Source: Caballeronia udeis
Lineage (GTDB): Bacteria > Pseudomonadota > Gammaproteobacteria > Burkholderiales > Burkholderiaceae
Direction of reading: 5' to 3'
Assembly (NCBI RefSeq): GCF_001544555.2
Contig: NZ_FCOK02000037.1
Coordinates: 21,990-85,989 of the forward strand
DNA length: 64,000 bases
Shown: positions 27,110 through 36,193 of the stretch, one piece after another
How the letters are laid out: the number at the start of each line of letters is the position of its first letter
Position numbering within the stretch: the stretch's first letter is position 1
Made by a program: the position numbers and the translations under genes
Notes under the pieces: model-generated
Seen by the model: the letters and a program-made list of their open reading frames with translations, nothing else
What the model was told of the DNA's origin: nothing
Database searches by the model: none

Positions 27110-27433
27110 ATGACTCACGTTGTGACCGAAAGCTGCATCAAGTGCCGCTATACCGATTGCGTGGACGTGTGCCCGGTGGATTGCTTCCGCGAAGGTCCCA
27201 ATTTCCTCTCGATCGATCCCGACGAGTGCATCGACTGCGCCGTTTGTGTGGCCGAATGCCCGGTCAATGCAATCTATGCCGAAGAAGATGTTCCTGGTGA
27301 TCAGCAGCACTTCATTGAGCTGAACGCCGAACTGTCGCGCGGCTGGCCGAGTATTACCAAGACCAAGGCGCCGCTGCCCGAAGCCGACGATTTCAAGGAC
27401 GTGAAAGAGAAGCTTGAACTGCTGGTGCGGTAA
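27110..27433 (+). CDS. fdxA: seven-iron ferredoxin FdxA
   Basis: A 107-residue electron carrier of the Azotobacter FdI type, with one [3Fe-4S] and one [4Fe-4S] cluster. The cysteines are C9, C17 and C21 in ESCIKCRYTDCVDVCPVDC and the CIDCAVCVAECP set (~residues 40-51). The C-terminal extension (PGDQQHFIELNAELS onwards) is typical of this group. It is the last gene before tRNA-Asn. Partner enzymes are not encoded nearby. Confidence 0.95.
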   Translation: MTHVVTESCIKCRYTDCVDVCPVDCFREGPNFLSIDPDECIDCAVCVAECPVNAIYAEEDVPGDQQHFIELNAELSRGWPSITKTKAPLPEADDFKDVKEKLELLVR

Positions 27434-27566
27434 GGCCCAAGTGGTCGCATGTCGTCGCATTCTTCGTAATGCCCCGCTCGTTTGTGACTTTTTGAATTGA
27501 GATGAACGCAGGGTGTTGACAGGCTAGATTCCCCTCCATATAATTTTGTTTCTCTGCTGCAGATGT

Positions 27567-27642
27567 TCCTCGATAGCTCAGTTGGTAGAGCGCCGGACTG
27601 TTAATCCGTAGGTCCCTGGTTCGAGCCCAGGTCGAGGAGCCA
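27567..27642 (+). tRNA. tRNA-Asn (GUU)
   Basis: A full cloverleaf of 76 bases with encoded CCA. Acceptor TCCTCGA pairs with TCGAGGA, the D arm contains AGCTCAGTTGGTAGAGC, the anticodon loop is CTGTTAA (anticodon GTT at 27600-27602), and the T arm is CCTGG-TTCGAGC-CCAGG. Followed after 15 bases by a strong terminator. Confidence 0.98.
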
Positions 27643-27657
27643 AAAAAGTTTCAGGCC

Positions 27658-27687
27658 AAAAAGCCCAATCGAAAGATTGGGCTTTTT
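27658..27687 (+). terminator. terminator of tRNA-Asn
   Basis: A perfect 13-bp stem AAAAAGCCCAATC / GATTGGGCTTTTT closed by a GAAA tetraloop, with a terminal T-run. Confidence 0.93.
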
Positions 27688-27946
27688 GCATTTCCGGACG
27701 CTCAAATCAAGCGATCAATACGCGCTGATGCCCTGCACGACCTCCACGCCTTCCCTGAAGGTCGCTCAACTCGGTTTATCACAGGGGCAAATAAGGGTGG
27801 CTCGGACCTCAACGCCTCTCGACCAGACTTTTCATGGACTGCTAACGATATTGCGCAACCCGATCGCCCCGGGAATGCACGGTCGTCAGCGCCCGCGGCC
27901 GAAGTATCGGGAAGCAGTCACGCTTCCCACATCAGGCCACTACAAA
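27688..27946. other. intergenic stretch between tRNA-Asn and vapBC
   Basis: About 260 bases (345 between the tRNA and vapB in all) with no credible gene. I looked for a second copy of the tRNA 3' end that would mark an attachment site and found none. Confidence 0.5.
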
Positions 27947-27973
27947 ATGGTATATACTTTTGCTATATATCAT
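27947..27973. promoter_or_regulatory. inverted-repeat operator upstream of vapBC
   Basis: ATGGTATATA (27947-27956) and TATATATCAT (27964-27973) are inverted repeats with one mismatch and a 7-base spacer. They sit 14 bases upstream of the vapB ATG, in AT-rich sequence that also offers TATATA/TATACT -10 boxes. VapBC systems normally bind such palindromes over their own promoter, so this is the likely autoregulatory site. Confidence 0.65.
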
Positions 27974-27987
27974 TTAGTGAGGCGCAT

Positions 27988-28230
27988 ATGGATACTGCAA
28001 AGGTTTTTTGGTCCGGCCGATCCCAGGCGGTGCGCCTGCCGAAGGAATTCCGGCTGGATGCCGAAGAAGTGCGCGTTCGCCGCCACGGCCGTGCCATCAT
28101 TCTGGAGCCGATCGCGAGCGATTGGGCGTGGCTGGATTCGGTTGTCGGTCCAGTCGATGACGATTTCTCTCGAGCCGCACAGGAAAAGCTGCCGGAACAG
28201 GACCGCCCGGACCTGGACTTCTTTAAGTGA
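27988..28230 (+). CDS. vapB: VapB-type antitoxin (AbrB/SpoVT fold)
   Basis: An 80-residue protein. The N-terminal half (residues ~1-45) has the swapped-hairpin pattern of AbrB-like antitoxins (KVFWSGRSQAVRLPKEFR, then VRVRRHGRAIILEP). The acidic/aromatic C-terminus (DWAWLDSVVGPVDDDF) would wrap the toxin. GAGG precedes the ATG by six bases. Its TGA overlaps the toxin GTG (GTGA), the usual antitoxin-first coupling. Confidence 0.9.
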   Translation: MDTAKVFWSGRSQAVRLPKEFRLDAEEVRVRRHGRAIILEPIASDWAWLDSVVGPVDDDFSRAAQEKLPEQDRPDLDFFK

Positions 28231-28619
28231 ATTATTTGCTCGACACGAATGCCGTTATCGCCTTGATGAAAGGGAATACCGGTTTTTTGACGCGGCTGCG
28301 CCAGCACCAGCCACGAGATTTCGCCATGCCGTCGATCGTCGCTCATGAGCTCTATTTCGGCGCTTACAAGAGCCTGCGTGCAGCCGACAACCTCAGGCGC
28401 GTGGAAGCGCTGCAATTCGAGATTCTCGACTTCGCCCCGGAAGACGCTCGCCGCGCTGGCGAAGTGCGCGCGCAACTCGCTTCGGCAGGAGCACCCATCG
28501 GACCCTACGATGTCCTGATTGCGGGACAGGCTCTGGCGAGATCGCTCACGCTCGTGACGCACAATGTTCGCGAGTTTCAACGCGTGTCCGGGCTGAGCGT
28601 CGAGGACTGGGAAAGCTGA
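28227..28619 (+). CDS. vapC: VapC-type PIN-domain toxin ribonuclease
   Basis: A 130-residue PIN-domain endoribonuclease starting at a GTG that overlaps the antitoxin stop. Acidic metal-binding residues are in place: D6 (LLDTN), E41 (AHELYFG) and D95 (GPYDVLIA), with THNVREF (111-117) supplying the fourth conserved region. Toxins of this class cleave tRNA or rRNA when the antitoxin is degraded. The pair is an accessory insertion between tRNA-Asn and the glucarate locus. Confidence 0.92.
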   Translation: MNYLLDTNAVIALMKGNTGFLTRLRQHQPRDFAMPSIVAHELYFGAYKSLRAADNLRRVEALQFEILDFAPEDARRAGEVRAQLASAGAPIGPYDVLIAGQALARSLTLVTHNVREFQRVSGLSVEDWES

Positions 28620-28821
28620 TCGCCACCAAAGCGCCGACGGAACAAGGCCACGTGATTGACCCATCCCTCATCCGCGCCCTGTCGATACCCAACCGACATA
28701 GCTCTCAACCCGCTGCCGCCGCGCACAGCAAGACCCGCCGTAGACGCTGCCCGATGCCCTTCTTCACGCCGCCCATCTTCAGCAGAACCCGAACAACCCA
28801 CCCGCCCTCCAATCTTTAAAA

Positions 28822-28848
28822 TTGAGAGTCGTCAGACAACGGTATAAT
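28822..28848 (+). promoter_or_regulatory. promoter with FadR-type operator upstream of the glucarate regulator
   Basis: TATAAT (28843-28848) is a consensus -10. TTGAGA (28822-28827) is a possible -35, though 15-base spacing is short. GTCGTCAGACAA (28828-28839) fills the spacer and recurs twice before gudD. The position between the two boxes suggests repression of the regulator's own gene. Confidence 0.6.
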
Positions 28849-28912
28849 CTAGTGATCCAGCCCCTCTTCAAACTACGGCATCGCCAAACGGCTGACCCAA
28901 GGAGCGTTTCTG

Positions 28913-29656
28913 ATGGCTGAACCCCTCACATCCGTCGTCACACCCCGACGCGCCCGTAATCTGGCGGAGAGCGTGTTCGATTACGTGATCGAACAGATCG
29001 AGTCCGCGGCGTTGAAGCCGGGCGACAAACTGCCCACCGAAGCGAAACTCATGCTGACGCTCGGCGTGAGCCGCACCGTCGTGCGTGAAGGCATTTCTCG
29101 CCTGCAGGCCAACGAGGTCATCGAAACACGTCATGGAATCGGCAGTTTCGTGCTGGAACCGCGCCGCGAGAAACTGGGCATCGACATGGTGCCGGCCACC
29201 ACGCTGCGTGACGTGCTGTCCGTGCTTGAGCTGCGCATCAGCCTGGAAACCGAATGCGCCGGGCTGGCAGCGCAACGCGCCCAGCCGGAAGATCTCGTGC
29301 GCATGCGTGCGGCGCTCGACGCGATAGAAGCCACCAGCCGTAACGGCAGCGACAGCGTCGCGGCCGATCTCCAGTTTCACATCGCACTCGCGCGGGCGAC
29401 CGGAAACCGCTATTTCGTCGATATCCTGACGCAGATGGGCACTGCGCTGATCCCGCGCAACCGCATCGATTCAGCAGGGATAGCGAAGGCTGACCCGAAA
29501 GCGTACGTCTCGCTCGTCAATCTCGAACACGAGAGCATTCTGGAAGCCATCACACGACGCGACGCCGAAAGCGCGCGCGCGGCCATGCGCATGCATTTAT
29601 CGAATAGCCGGGAACGGTTGCGGCGCGCGAATCAGTCGAGCGAAGCAACGGGCTGA
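28913..29656 (+). CDS. FadR-subfamily GntR transcriptional regulator (glucarate locus)
   Basis: A 247-residue repressor-type regulator. The N-terminal winged helix (~16-80) includes LKPGDKLPTEAKLMLTLGVSRTVVREGISRLQANEVIETRHGIGSFV, reported here only to locate the domain at 37-79. The FCD effector domain (~97-235) has metal-ligand-type residues in DLQFHIALA and EHESILEAI. It lies upstream of gudD and kdgD on the same strand, so D-glucarate or a breakdown product is the probable inducer (inference). Three shared operator motifs support control of itself and of gudD-kdgD. Confidence 0.93.
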   Translation: MAEPLTSVVTPRRARNLAESVFDYVIEQIESAALKPGDKLPTEAKLMLTLGVSRTVVREGISRLQANEVIETRHGIGSFVLEPRREKLGIDMVPATTLRDVLSVLELRISLETECAGLAAQRAQPEDLVRMRAALDAIEATSRNGSDSVAADLQFHIALARATGNRYFVDILTQMGTALIPRNRIDSAGIAKADPKAYVSLVNLEHESILEAITRRDAESARAAMRMHLSNSRERLRRANQSSEATG

Positions 29657-29797
29657 ACACGCTCGATTGTCGCCAGCCTGGCTGGCATGGGCCGCACGAA
29701 ATACTCGCGCCGACACATCGATCGCGCCGCTGGGCACCTGCAGCAACATTGGCAGCCCCCCGACCATCCGCCGGTGACTTCCACGATATCGATTATC

Positions 29798-29809
29798 TTG
29801 TCTGACGTC
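29798..29809 (-). promoter_or_regulatory. FadR-type operator copy (inverted)
   Basis: TTGTCTGACGTC; its complement GACGTCAGACAA matches the two other copies at 28828 and 29929 in the TCAGACAA core. Confidence 0.55.
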
Positions 29810-29900
29810 GTACTTTAATTCATATTCCTTTCGATGCAAAACATTGTAAGAATAGACCGAATCATCTTTATCATGGCGCAATTTCGGGTTAACACCCATG

Positions 29901-29940
29901 TTGACGTCATCTGCACAACCCGTAAAATGTCATCAGACAA
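29901..29940 (+). promoter_or_regulatory. gudD promoter and operator
   Basis: TTGACG (29901-29906) and TAAAAT (29923-29928) at 16-base spacing form a good sigma-70 promoter. GTCATCAGACAA (29929-29940) lies immediately after the -10, over the expected start point, and a partial GTCATCTGCACAA lies in the spacer. A repressor bound here would block transcription of gudD-kdgD. The leader to the gudD ATG would be about 200 bases. Confidence 0.65.
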
Positions 29941-30136
29941 CATATCACAGATTGAAAATTGCGAAATAACCAGCCGCGGATCGCGTCGACCACTGCAGCC
30001 GTTATAGGATTTTTCGCGAAGGACCGGTTGATCGGCCAACCCGAACACGCTGCCGGACCGAATTCGACCCACGTCGTCCAAGCGAGCCCTACTCACCCAT
30101 GCGTACCGCCCCGATCAACGCACACTGACCACGTCC

Positions 30137-31486
30137 ATGTCCACGAACTCAACCGCTTCAAACGCCACGCCCACCGTCATCGAACTGCGCGTGGTTCCGG
30201 TTGCCGGCCGCGACAGCATGTTGCTGAACCTGAGCGGCGCACACGGCCCGTTCTTCACTCGCAACGTTGTGATCCTGCGTGACAGCGCGGGGCACACGGG
30301 CGTGGGGGAGGTACCGGGCGGCGAGAGCATCCGCAAGACGATCGATGACGCACGACCACTCGTCGTCGGGCAGTCGGTCGGCAATCTGCACGCCGTGCTC
30401 AACACCACGCGCAAGCAATTCGCGGATCGCGATGCAGGCGGACGCGGCACGCAAACCTTCGACCTGCGCACGACCATTCATGCCGTGACGGGTCTCGAAG
30501 CCGCGTTGCTCGACTTGCTCGGCCAGCATCTGGGCGTGCCCGTTGCAGCGCTGCTGGGCGAAGGCCAGCAACGCGATGAAGTGGAAATGCTCGGCTACCT
30601 GTTTTATGTCGGCGATAGAAACAAGACCGACCTGCCCTATTCCGCCGGGGCGGACGCGACCGACGACTGGACCCGCGTGCGCCACGAAGAAGCGATGACG
30701 CCCGAAGCCGTCGTGCGGCTGGCGGAAGCAGCGCACGCGCGCTACGGCTTCAACGACTTCAAGCTCAAGGGCGGCGTGCTGTCGGGAGACGCGGAAATAG
30801 AAGCGGTCACGGCGCTCGCCGAACGTTTCCCCAAAGCCCGCGTGACGCTCGACCCGAACGGCGCATGGTCGCTGTCCGAAGCCGTGCGCCTGTGCCGTGA
30901 CCAGCATCACGTACTCGCTTACGCCGAGGACCCGTGCGGTGCCGAAAACGGTTATTCCGGGCGCGAGGTGATGGCTGAATTCCGCCGCGCAACGGGTTTG
31001 CCGACTGCGACCAACATGATCGCAACCGACTGGCGCCAGATGGGCCACGCGATCCAGTTGCAATCAGTGGATATTCCCCTCGCCGATCCGCATTTCTGGA
31101 CGATGCAAGGCTCGGTGCGCGTCGCGCAAATGTGCAACGAGTGGGGCCTGACGTGGGGTTCGCACTCGAACAATCACTTCGACATTTCGCTCGCCATGTT
31201 CACGCACGTCGCGGCGGCGGCGCCCGGCAAGATCACCGCTATCGACACCCACTGGATCTGGCAGGACGGCCAGCGTCTCACGCGCGAACCGTTGCAGATT
31301 GTGGGCGGCAAGGTGAAGGTGCCGGCGCGGCCGGGACTGGGCGTGGATATCGATATGGACGAGCTCGAGAAAGCCCACGCGCTGTATCAGGAACACGGTC
31401 TCGGCGCCCGCGATGACGCCATCGCAATGCAGTACCTGATTCCGAACTGGACCTTCGACAACAAGCGCCCGTGCCTGGTGCGCTGA
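30137..31486 (+). CDS. gudD: glucarate dehydratase
   Basis: A 449-residue enolase-superfamily enzyme dehydrating D-glucarate (and L-idarate) to 5-dehydro-4-deoxy-D-glucarate. Catalytic and metal residues of the GlucD group are present: K209-x-K211 (FKLKGG), D239 and N241 (DPNGAW), E264 (AEDPCG), N293/D298 (TNMIATDW) and H343 (GSHSNNHFD). Length matches the E. coli enzyme (446). kdgD follows after 52 bases. Confidence 0.95.
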   Translation: MSTNSTASNATPTVIELRVVPVAGRDSMLLNLSGAHGPFFTRNVVILRDSAGHTGVGEVPGGESIRKTIDDARPLVVGQSVGNLHAVLNTTRKQFADRDAGGRGTQTFDLRTTIHAVTGLEAALLDLLGQHLGVPVAALLGEGQQRDEVEMLGYLFYVGDRNKTDLPYSAGADATDDWTRVRHEEAMTPEAVVRLAEAAHARYGFNDFKLKGGVLSGDAEIEAVTALAERFPKARVTLDPNGAWSLSEAVRLCRDQHHVLAYAEDPCGAENGYSGREVMAEFRRATGLPTATNMIATDWRQMGHAIQLQSVDIPLADPHFWTMQGSVRVAQMCNEWGLTWGSHSNNHFDISLAMFTHVAAAAPGKITAIDTHWIWQDGQRLTREPLQIVGGKVKVPARPGLGVDIDMDELEKAHALYQEHGLGARDDAIAMQYLIPNWTFDNKRPCLVR

Positions 31487-31538
31487 TTTCTATAACGACC
31501 CGCGCAAAGACTCACCCAAAACCAATTCACGACCAACC

Positions 31539-32456
31539 ATGACGACACCTCAAGAGCTCAAGCAAATCGTTTCCGAAGGGCTGCTGTCCTTTCCGCTGAC
31601 CGACTTCGACGAACAAGGCGACTTTCGCGCCGACACCTATGCCGAACGTCTCGAGTGGCTTGCGCCCTATGGCGCGACAGCGTTGTTCGCAGCCGGTGGC
31701 ACGGGTGAATTTTTCTCGCTGACGCACAGCGAATATTCAGACGTGATTCGCACGGCGACCGAAACCTGCAAGGGCAAGGTGCCGATTCTCGCCGGTGCGG
31801 GCGGCGCGACGCGGGTTGCGATAGCTTATGCACAGGAGGCCGAACGGCTTGGAGCAAACGGTATCCTGCTGATGCCGCACTACCTTACCGAAGCCAGCCA
31901 GGAAGGTATTGCCGCGCACGTCGAACAGGTGTGCAAGGCGGTGAAGAACATTGGCGTGATCGTGTATAACCGCGCCAATTCGAAGCTCAACGCCGACATG
32001 CTCGAACGGCTCGCCGATACCTGCCCGAACCTGATCGGCTTCAAGGACGGCGTGGGCGAGATTGAAAACATGGTGACGATCCGTCGCCGTCTGGGCGACC
32101 GGTTTTCGTACCTCGGTGGCTTGCCGACAGCCGAGGTTTATGCCGAAGCGTATAAGGCGCTGGGCGTGCCGGTGTATTCGTCGGCGGTGTTCAACTTCAT
32201 TCCGAAGACTGCGATGGAGTTTTATCGTGCGGTGACCTCGCAGGATCACGCGACCACTGGCCGTCTGCTCGACGAGTTCTTCATGCCGTACCTGGCTATT
32301 CGCAACCGCCGAGCGGGTTATGCGGTGAGTATCGTGAAGGCGGGGGCGAAGCTGATTGGCCGCAGCGCCGGTCCTGTGCGCGCACCGCTGACCGATCTGA
32401 CCGAAGACGAAATGGCGCAACTCGACGTGCTGATCAAGAAGCTCGGCGCTCAATAA
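31539..32456 (+). CDS. kdgD: 5-dehydro-4-deoxyglucarate dehydratase
   Basis: A 305-residue DHDPS/NAL-family aldolase-fold enzyme that dehydrates and decarboxylates KDG to 2,5-dioxopentanoate. The Schiff-base lysine is K169 (LIGFKDGVGE) and the catalytic Tyr is Y143 (VYNRAN); AGGTGEFFSLT (51-61) replaces the GTTGE motif. With gudD it makes the two-step route from glucarate. The next enzyme (2,5-dioxopentanoate dehydrogenase) and a glucarate transporter are not in the window. A 13-bp terminator follows. Confidence 0.95.
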   Translation: MTTPQELKQIVSEGLLSFPLTDFDEQGDFRADTYAERLEWLAPYGATALFAAGGTGEFFSLTHSEYSDVIRTATETCKGKVPILAGAGGATRVAIAYAQEAERLGANGILLMPHYLTEASQEGIAAHVEQVCKAVKNIGVIVYNRANSKLNADMLERLADTCPNLIGFKDGVGEIENMVTIRRRLGDRFSYLGGLPTAEVYAEAYKALGVPVYSSAVFNFIPKTAMEFYRAVTSQDHATTGRLLDEFFMPYLAIRNRRAGYAVSIVKAGAKLIGRSAGPVRAPLTDLTEDEMAQLDVLIKKLGAQ

Positions 32457-32472
32457 GACCCGCGCTAGTTAA

Positions 32473-32504
32473 AAAGCCGTTCCAAAGCGAGTTGGAACGG
32501 CTTT
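32473..32504. terminator. bidirectional terminator between kdgD and lutC
   Basis: A perfect 13-bp stem AAAGCCGTTCCAA / TTGGAACGGCTTT (32473-32485 and 32492-32504) with a 6-base loop, A-rich before and T-containing after, between convergent genes. Confidence 0.88.
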
Positions 32505-32540
32505 CTTGCACTTGGCACTAAGCATAAAAACGCGCTCGAC

Positions 32541-33127
32541 CTAAGCCGCGAGCAACACCACCGTCAGCGACCGCACGCCTTGCGCGCCACGAATCAGCAC
32601 GCCTTCGATATCCGCCGTCGCCGATGGCCCCGTCACCAGCACGGCATAACGCGCGGCCTTGAAGTCATCGCGTCGATACACATCCTGCAGCCCATCCACG
32701 ATTTGCGCGGGGTCGAGCAGCACGACCAGATGCTGCACCAGATAGCCGATCGAATTGACGATGTATTCGTCCTCGCTGAACCAGGCCGAGCCCGTTTCCG
32801 CCACGCCGAAGCGCGCGCGCACCACGCCTGCATCGACATCCTGAAGCAATGCTGGCGGCATATCGGCGGCAAGCGCACGGTTCCCCTCGATACCCGGCAC
32901 GGCCGAGGCGACTATCGCGCCCGCGCCGAAACGCTCGCTGAGCAGCGCTCGCACCGTATCGAGCGATTCGCCTTCGACCACCGATCCTCCCATCGCGGCC
33001 AAGGCGGTGCGAAAGCGTTCGAGGCGCTCACCGGGCGGGGTATCGAAGAGCGGCACGTCGGGGCGCGGCCTTGCAGCCGGTTGCGCCGCACGAATCTTCG
33101 CGAGAAAAGTGTCGCGCGTGGTCGTCG

Positions 33128-33131
<4 letters not shown>
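32541..33131 (-). CDS. lutC: L-lactate utilisation protein LutC (LUD domain)
   Basis: A 196-residue LUD-domain protein (formerly YkgG), the third component of the LutABC iron-sulfur L-lactate oxidation complex. AETGSAWFSEDEY and the hydrophobic LVQHLVVLLDPAQIV run are typical. The ATG at 33131 overlaps the lutB stop (ATGA). The open frame continues 11 codons upstream inside lutB, which is not used. Confidence 0.92.
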
Positions 33132-34533
<1,402 letters not shown>

Positions 34534-34537
<4 letters not shown>

Positions 34538-35277
34538 GCGCGTGCTCCGTTCAGGATCTGGGCAATGTGGATAAAACGGGCATCGAGTTTCAGGCGTTCT
34601 GCGCAGCCTTGCTGATGCATCAGGCACGACATATCGCCTGAGACGATATATTGCGCGCCCGCGCCGAGATGATCGCGGACCTTGTCCTGCCCCATCCTCA
34701 CCGATACCGCTTCTTCGGTCACTGAAAACGTGCCGCCGAAGCCGCAGCATTCGTCGGGGCGTGCAGGCGTGACGAATTCGATGCCTTTGACGCCTTCGAG
34801 CAATGCACGAGGTTTGGAAAACGGCGTCCCATTGATCTCCGATGCAGACGCTTCCTTTAAGTGCCGGATGGCGCTGCAGCTATTGTGCAATCCCACGCGA
34901 TGCGGGAATTCGGCCCACGGGAATTCGCGCACCTTGAGGACATCGTGGAGAAATTCGACCAGTTCGTAGGCGCTCGTTCGGACCTTGCGAACAGACGCGG
35001 TCTGCTCGATGGCGGTCAGGTGCTCGCGCACGTGATGGATACAACTTGCCGATGGCCCGACCACGTAGTCGTAACCGGCGAAATTACGGGCGAACACACG
35101 CTCGGCGCCGGCTGCTTCTTTTTGCGCGCCGCTGTTTGCCATTGGCTGGCCGCAGCAGGTTTGTTCCTCGGGGTAATCCACTTCCACGCCAAGGCGTTCG
35201 AGCAATTCGAGTGTCGCGATGCCGACTTCGGGATAGAACGCATCGATGAAACAGGGAACGAACAGGGCGACTTTCAT
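34534..35277 (-). CDS. lutA: L-lactate utilisation protein LutA (CCG domain)
   Basis: A 247-residue protein with two CCG cysteine-rich domains of the type found in heterodisulfide reductase and glycolate oxidase GlcF. The motifs are TCCGQPMAN (~41-49) and ECCGFGGTFS (~178-187), with the extra Cys in GLHNSCSAIR. It is first of the lutA-lutB-lutC unit, each pair joined by a 4-base overlap. It is divergent from a FadR/LldR-type regulator, with a palindromic operator in the gap. Confidence 0.94.
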
Positions 35278-35340
35278 GGGATAGGGCGGTGGGGAGCCTG
35301 TTGAGGAGCCTGAAAGACAAACGGTTTGCCACTTGGTAAG

Positions 35341-35355
35341 CTTGGTCTGACCAAG
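35341..35355. promoter_or_regulatory. perfect palindromic operator in the lutA-regulator gap
   Basis: CTTGGTC-T-GACCAAG is a perfect 15-bp palindrome. A further half-site CTTGGTAAG lies just before it (35333-35341). The TTGGTnnnACCAA pattern is that of FadR/LldR-family sites. It sits 64 bases from the lutA ATG and 62 bases from the regulator start, so one bound dimer could control both directions. Confidence 0.75.
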
Positions 35356-35416
35356 ACTTTAAAGTTTGCGGCGTTTCATGTCAAACTGCCGAACCTCGAA
35401 TGCGAACGATCTCTCC

Positions 35417-36193
35417 ATGCCATTTAAGCCCGTCCATTCCTACACCCGAACACGCATCGCCGATGTCGTCTCCGACCAGATCCGGGCGCTGATCACGAGC
35501 GGCGCGTTGGTCCCCGGGCAGCGGCTCCCCGCCGAACGCGACCTGGCGGAACAGCTCAACGTCTCGCGCCCATCGCTGCGTGAAGCGCTGATCCGGCTGG
35601 AATCGGATGGATTTATCCAGGCTGCCGCGCGCAGCGGTTTCGTCGTGTCGGATGTCACCGCCCCGCTCGTATCCGCCCCGCTCGCCGCGTTGCTGAGCCA
35701 GCACCCCACAGCCAGCGCCGACGTCCTCGAACTTCGCCACGGCCTCGAATCCCTCGCAACGGCCTACGCGGCCGAACGTGCAACCGCAACCGATCTGGCG
35801 CGCATCACCGAAGCATTCCATGCGCTGAAAACCGCCGCCGTCGAGCCAAAACGCACCCGCATAGCGGAACACGACGCGGCGTTTCATCTCGCCATTGCCG
35901 ACGCCACCCACAACCTCGCCCTCGCCCATGTGATGCACGGCCTGCAGGAACTCATGCGCGAATCAATGCTGACGTCGCATCGGCTGGTCGATTACGACGA
36001 TCAGGTCGAAGCGAACCTGCTCGCACAACATCAAGCCATCTTCGATGCCATTCTCGCCCACGATCCAGCACGCGCCCGCGAGGCCGCAGGCGCGCATCTG
36101 GACTACGTGAGCAAGCTTTATCGCGACCGCCTGCCCAAGCCGGAAGCACCCCGCCACCCTGCAAAAAACCAGAATCCGGAGACCATGCCATGA
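35417..36193 (+). CDS. FadR-subfamily GntR regulator (LldR-like)
   Basis: A 258-residue regulator from the ATG at 35417 (MPFKPVHSYTRTRIAD). Alternatives are an ATG at 35378 and a TTG at 35366, which add only weakly conserved residues. The winged-helix domain (~8-75) includes VPGQRLPAERDLAEQLNVSRPSLREAL, given here to mark its centre at about 32-58. An FCD domain follows with H/D residues in AEHDAAFHLAIADATHN. Divergent position to lutABC and the palindrome between them make it the probable L-lactate-responsive regulator. Its stop overlaps the galM ATG. Confidence 0.9.
   Translation: MPFKPVHSYTRTRIADVVSDQIRALITSGALVPGQRLPAERDLAEQLNVSRPSLREALIRLESDGFIQAAARSGFVVSDVTAPLVSAPLAALLSQHPTASADVLELRHGLESLATAYAAERATATDLARITEAFHALKTAAVEPKRTRIAEHDAAFHLAIADATHNLALAHVMHGLQELMRESMLTSHRLVDYDDQVEANLLAQHQAIFDAILAHDPARAREAAGAHLDYVSKLYRDRLPKPEAPRHPAKNQNPETMP

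Larger units (their letters stand above)
29657..30136. other. intergenic control region upstream of gudD
   Basis: 480 bases with no gene. It contains two copies of the GTCRTCAGACAA motif (29798-29809 inverted, 29929-29940 direct) and a sigma-70 promoter between them. The stretch around 29810-29960 is clearly more AT-rich than its surroundings. Confidence 0.6.

Noticed and set aside
27677..28348. 223-codon frame overlapping vapBC
   Set aside because: Out of frame with both VapB and VapC, whose motifs and overlap are clear.
27632..28912. attachment-site duplication of the tRNA-Asn 3' end
   Set aside because: No second copy of the tRNA end was found before the FadR-type regulator; no integrase is present.
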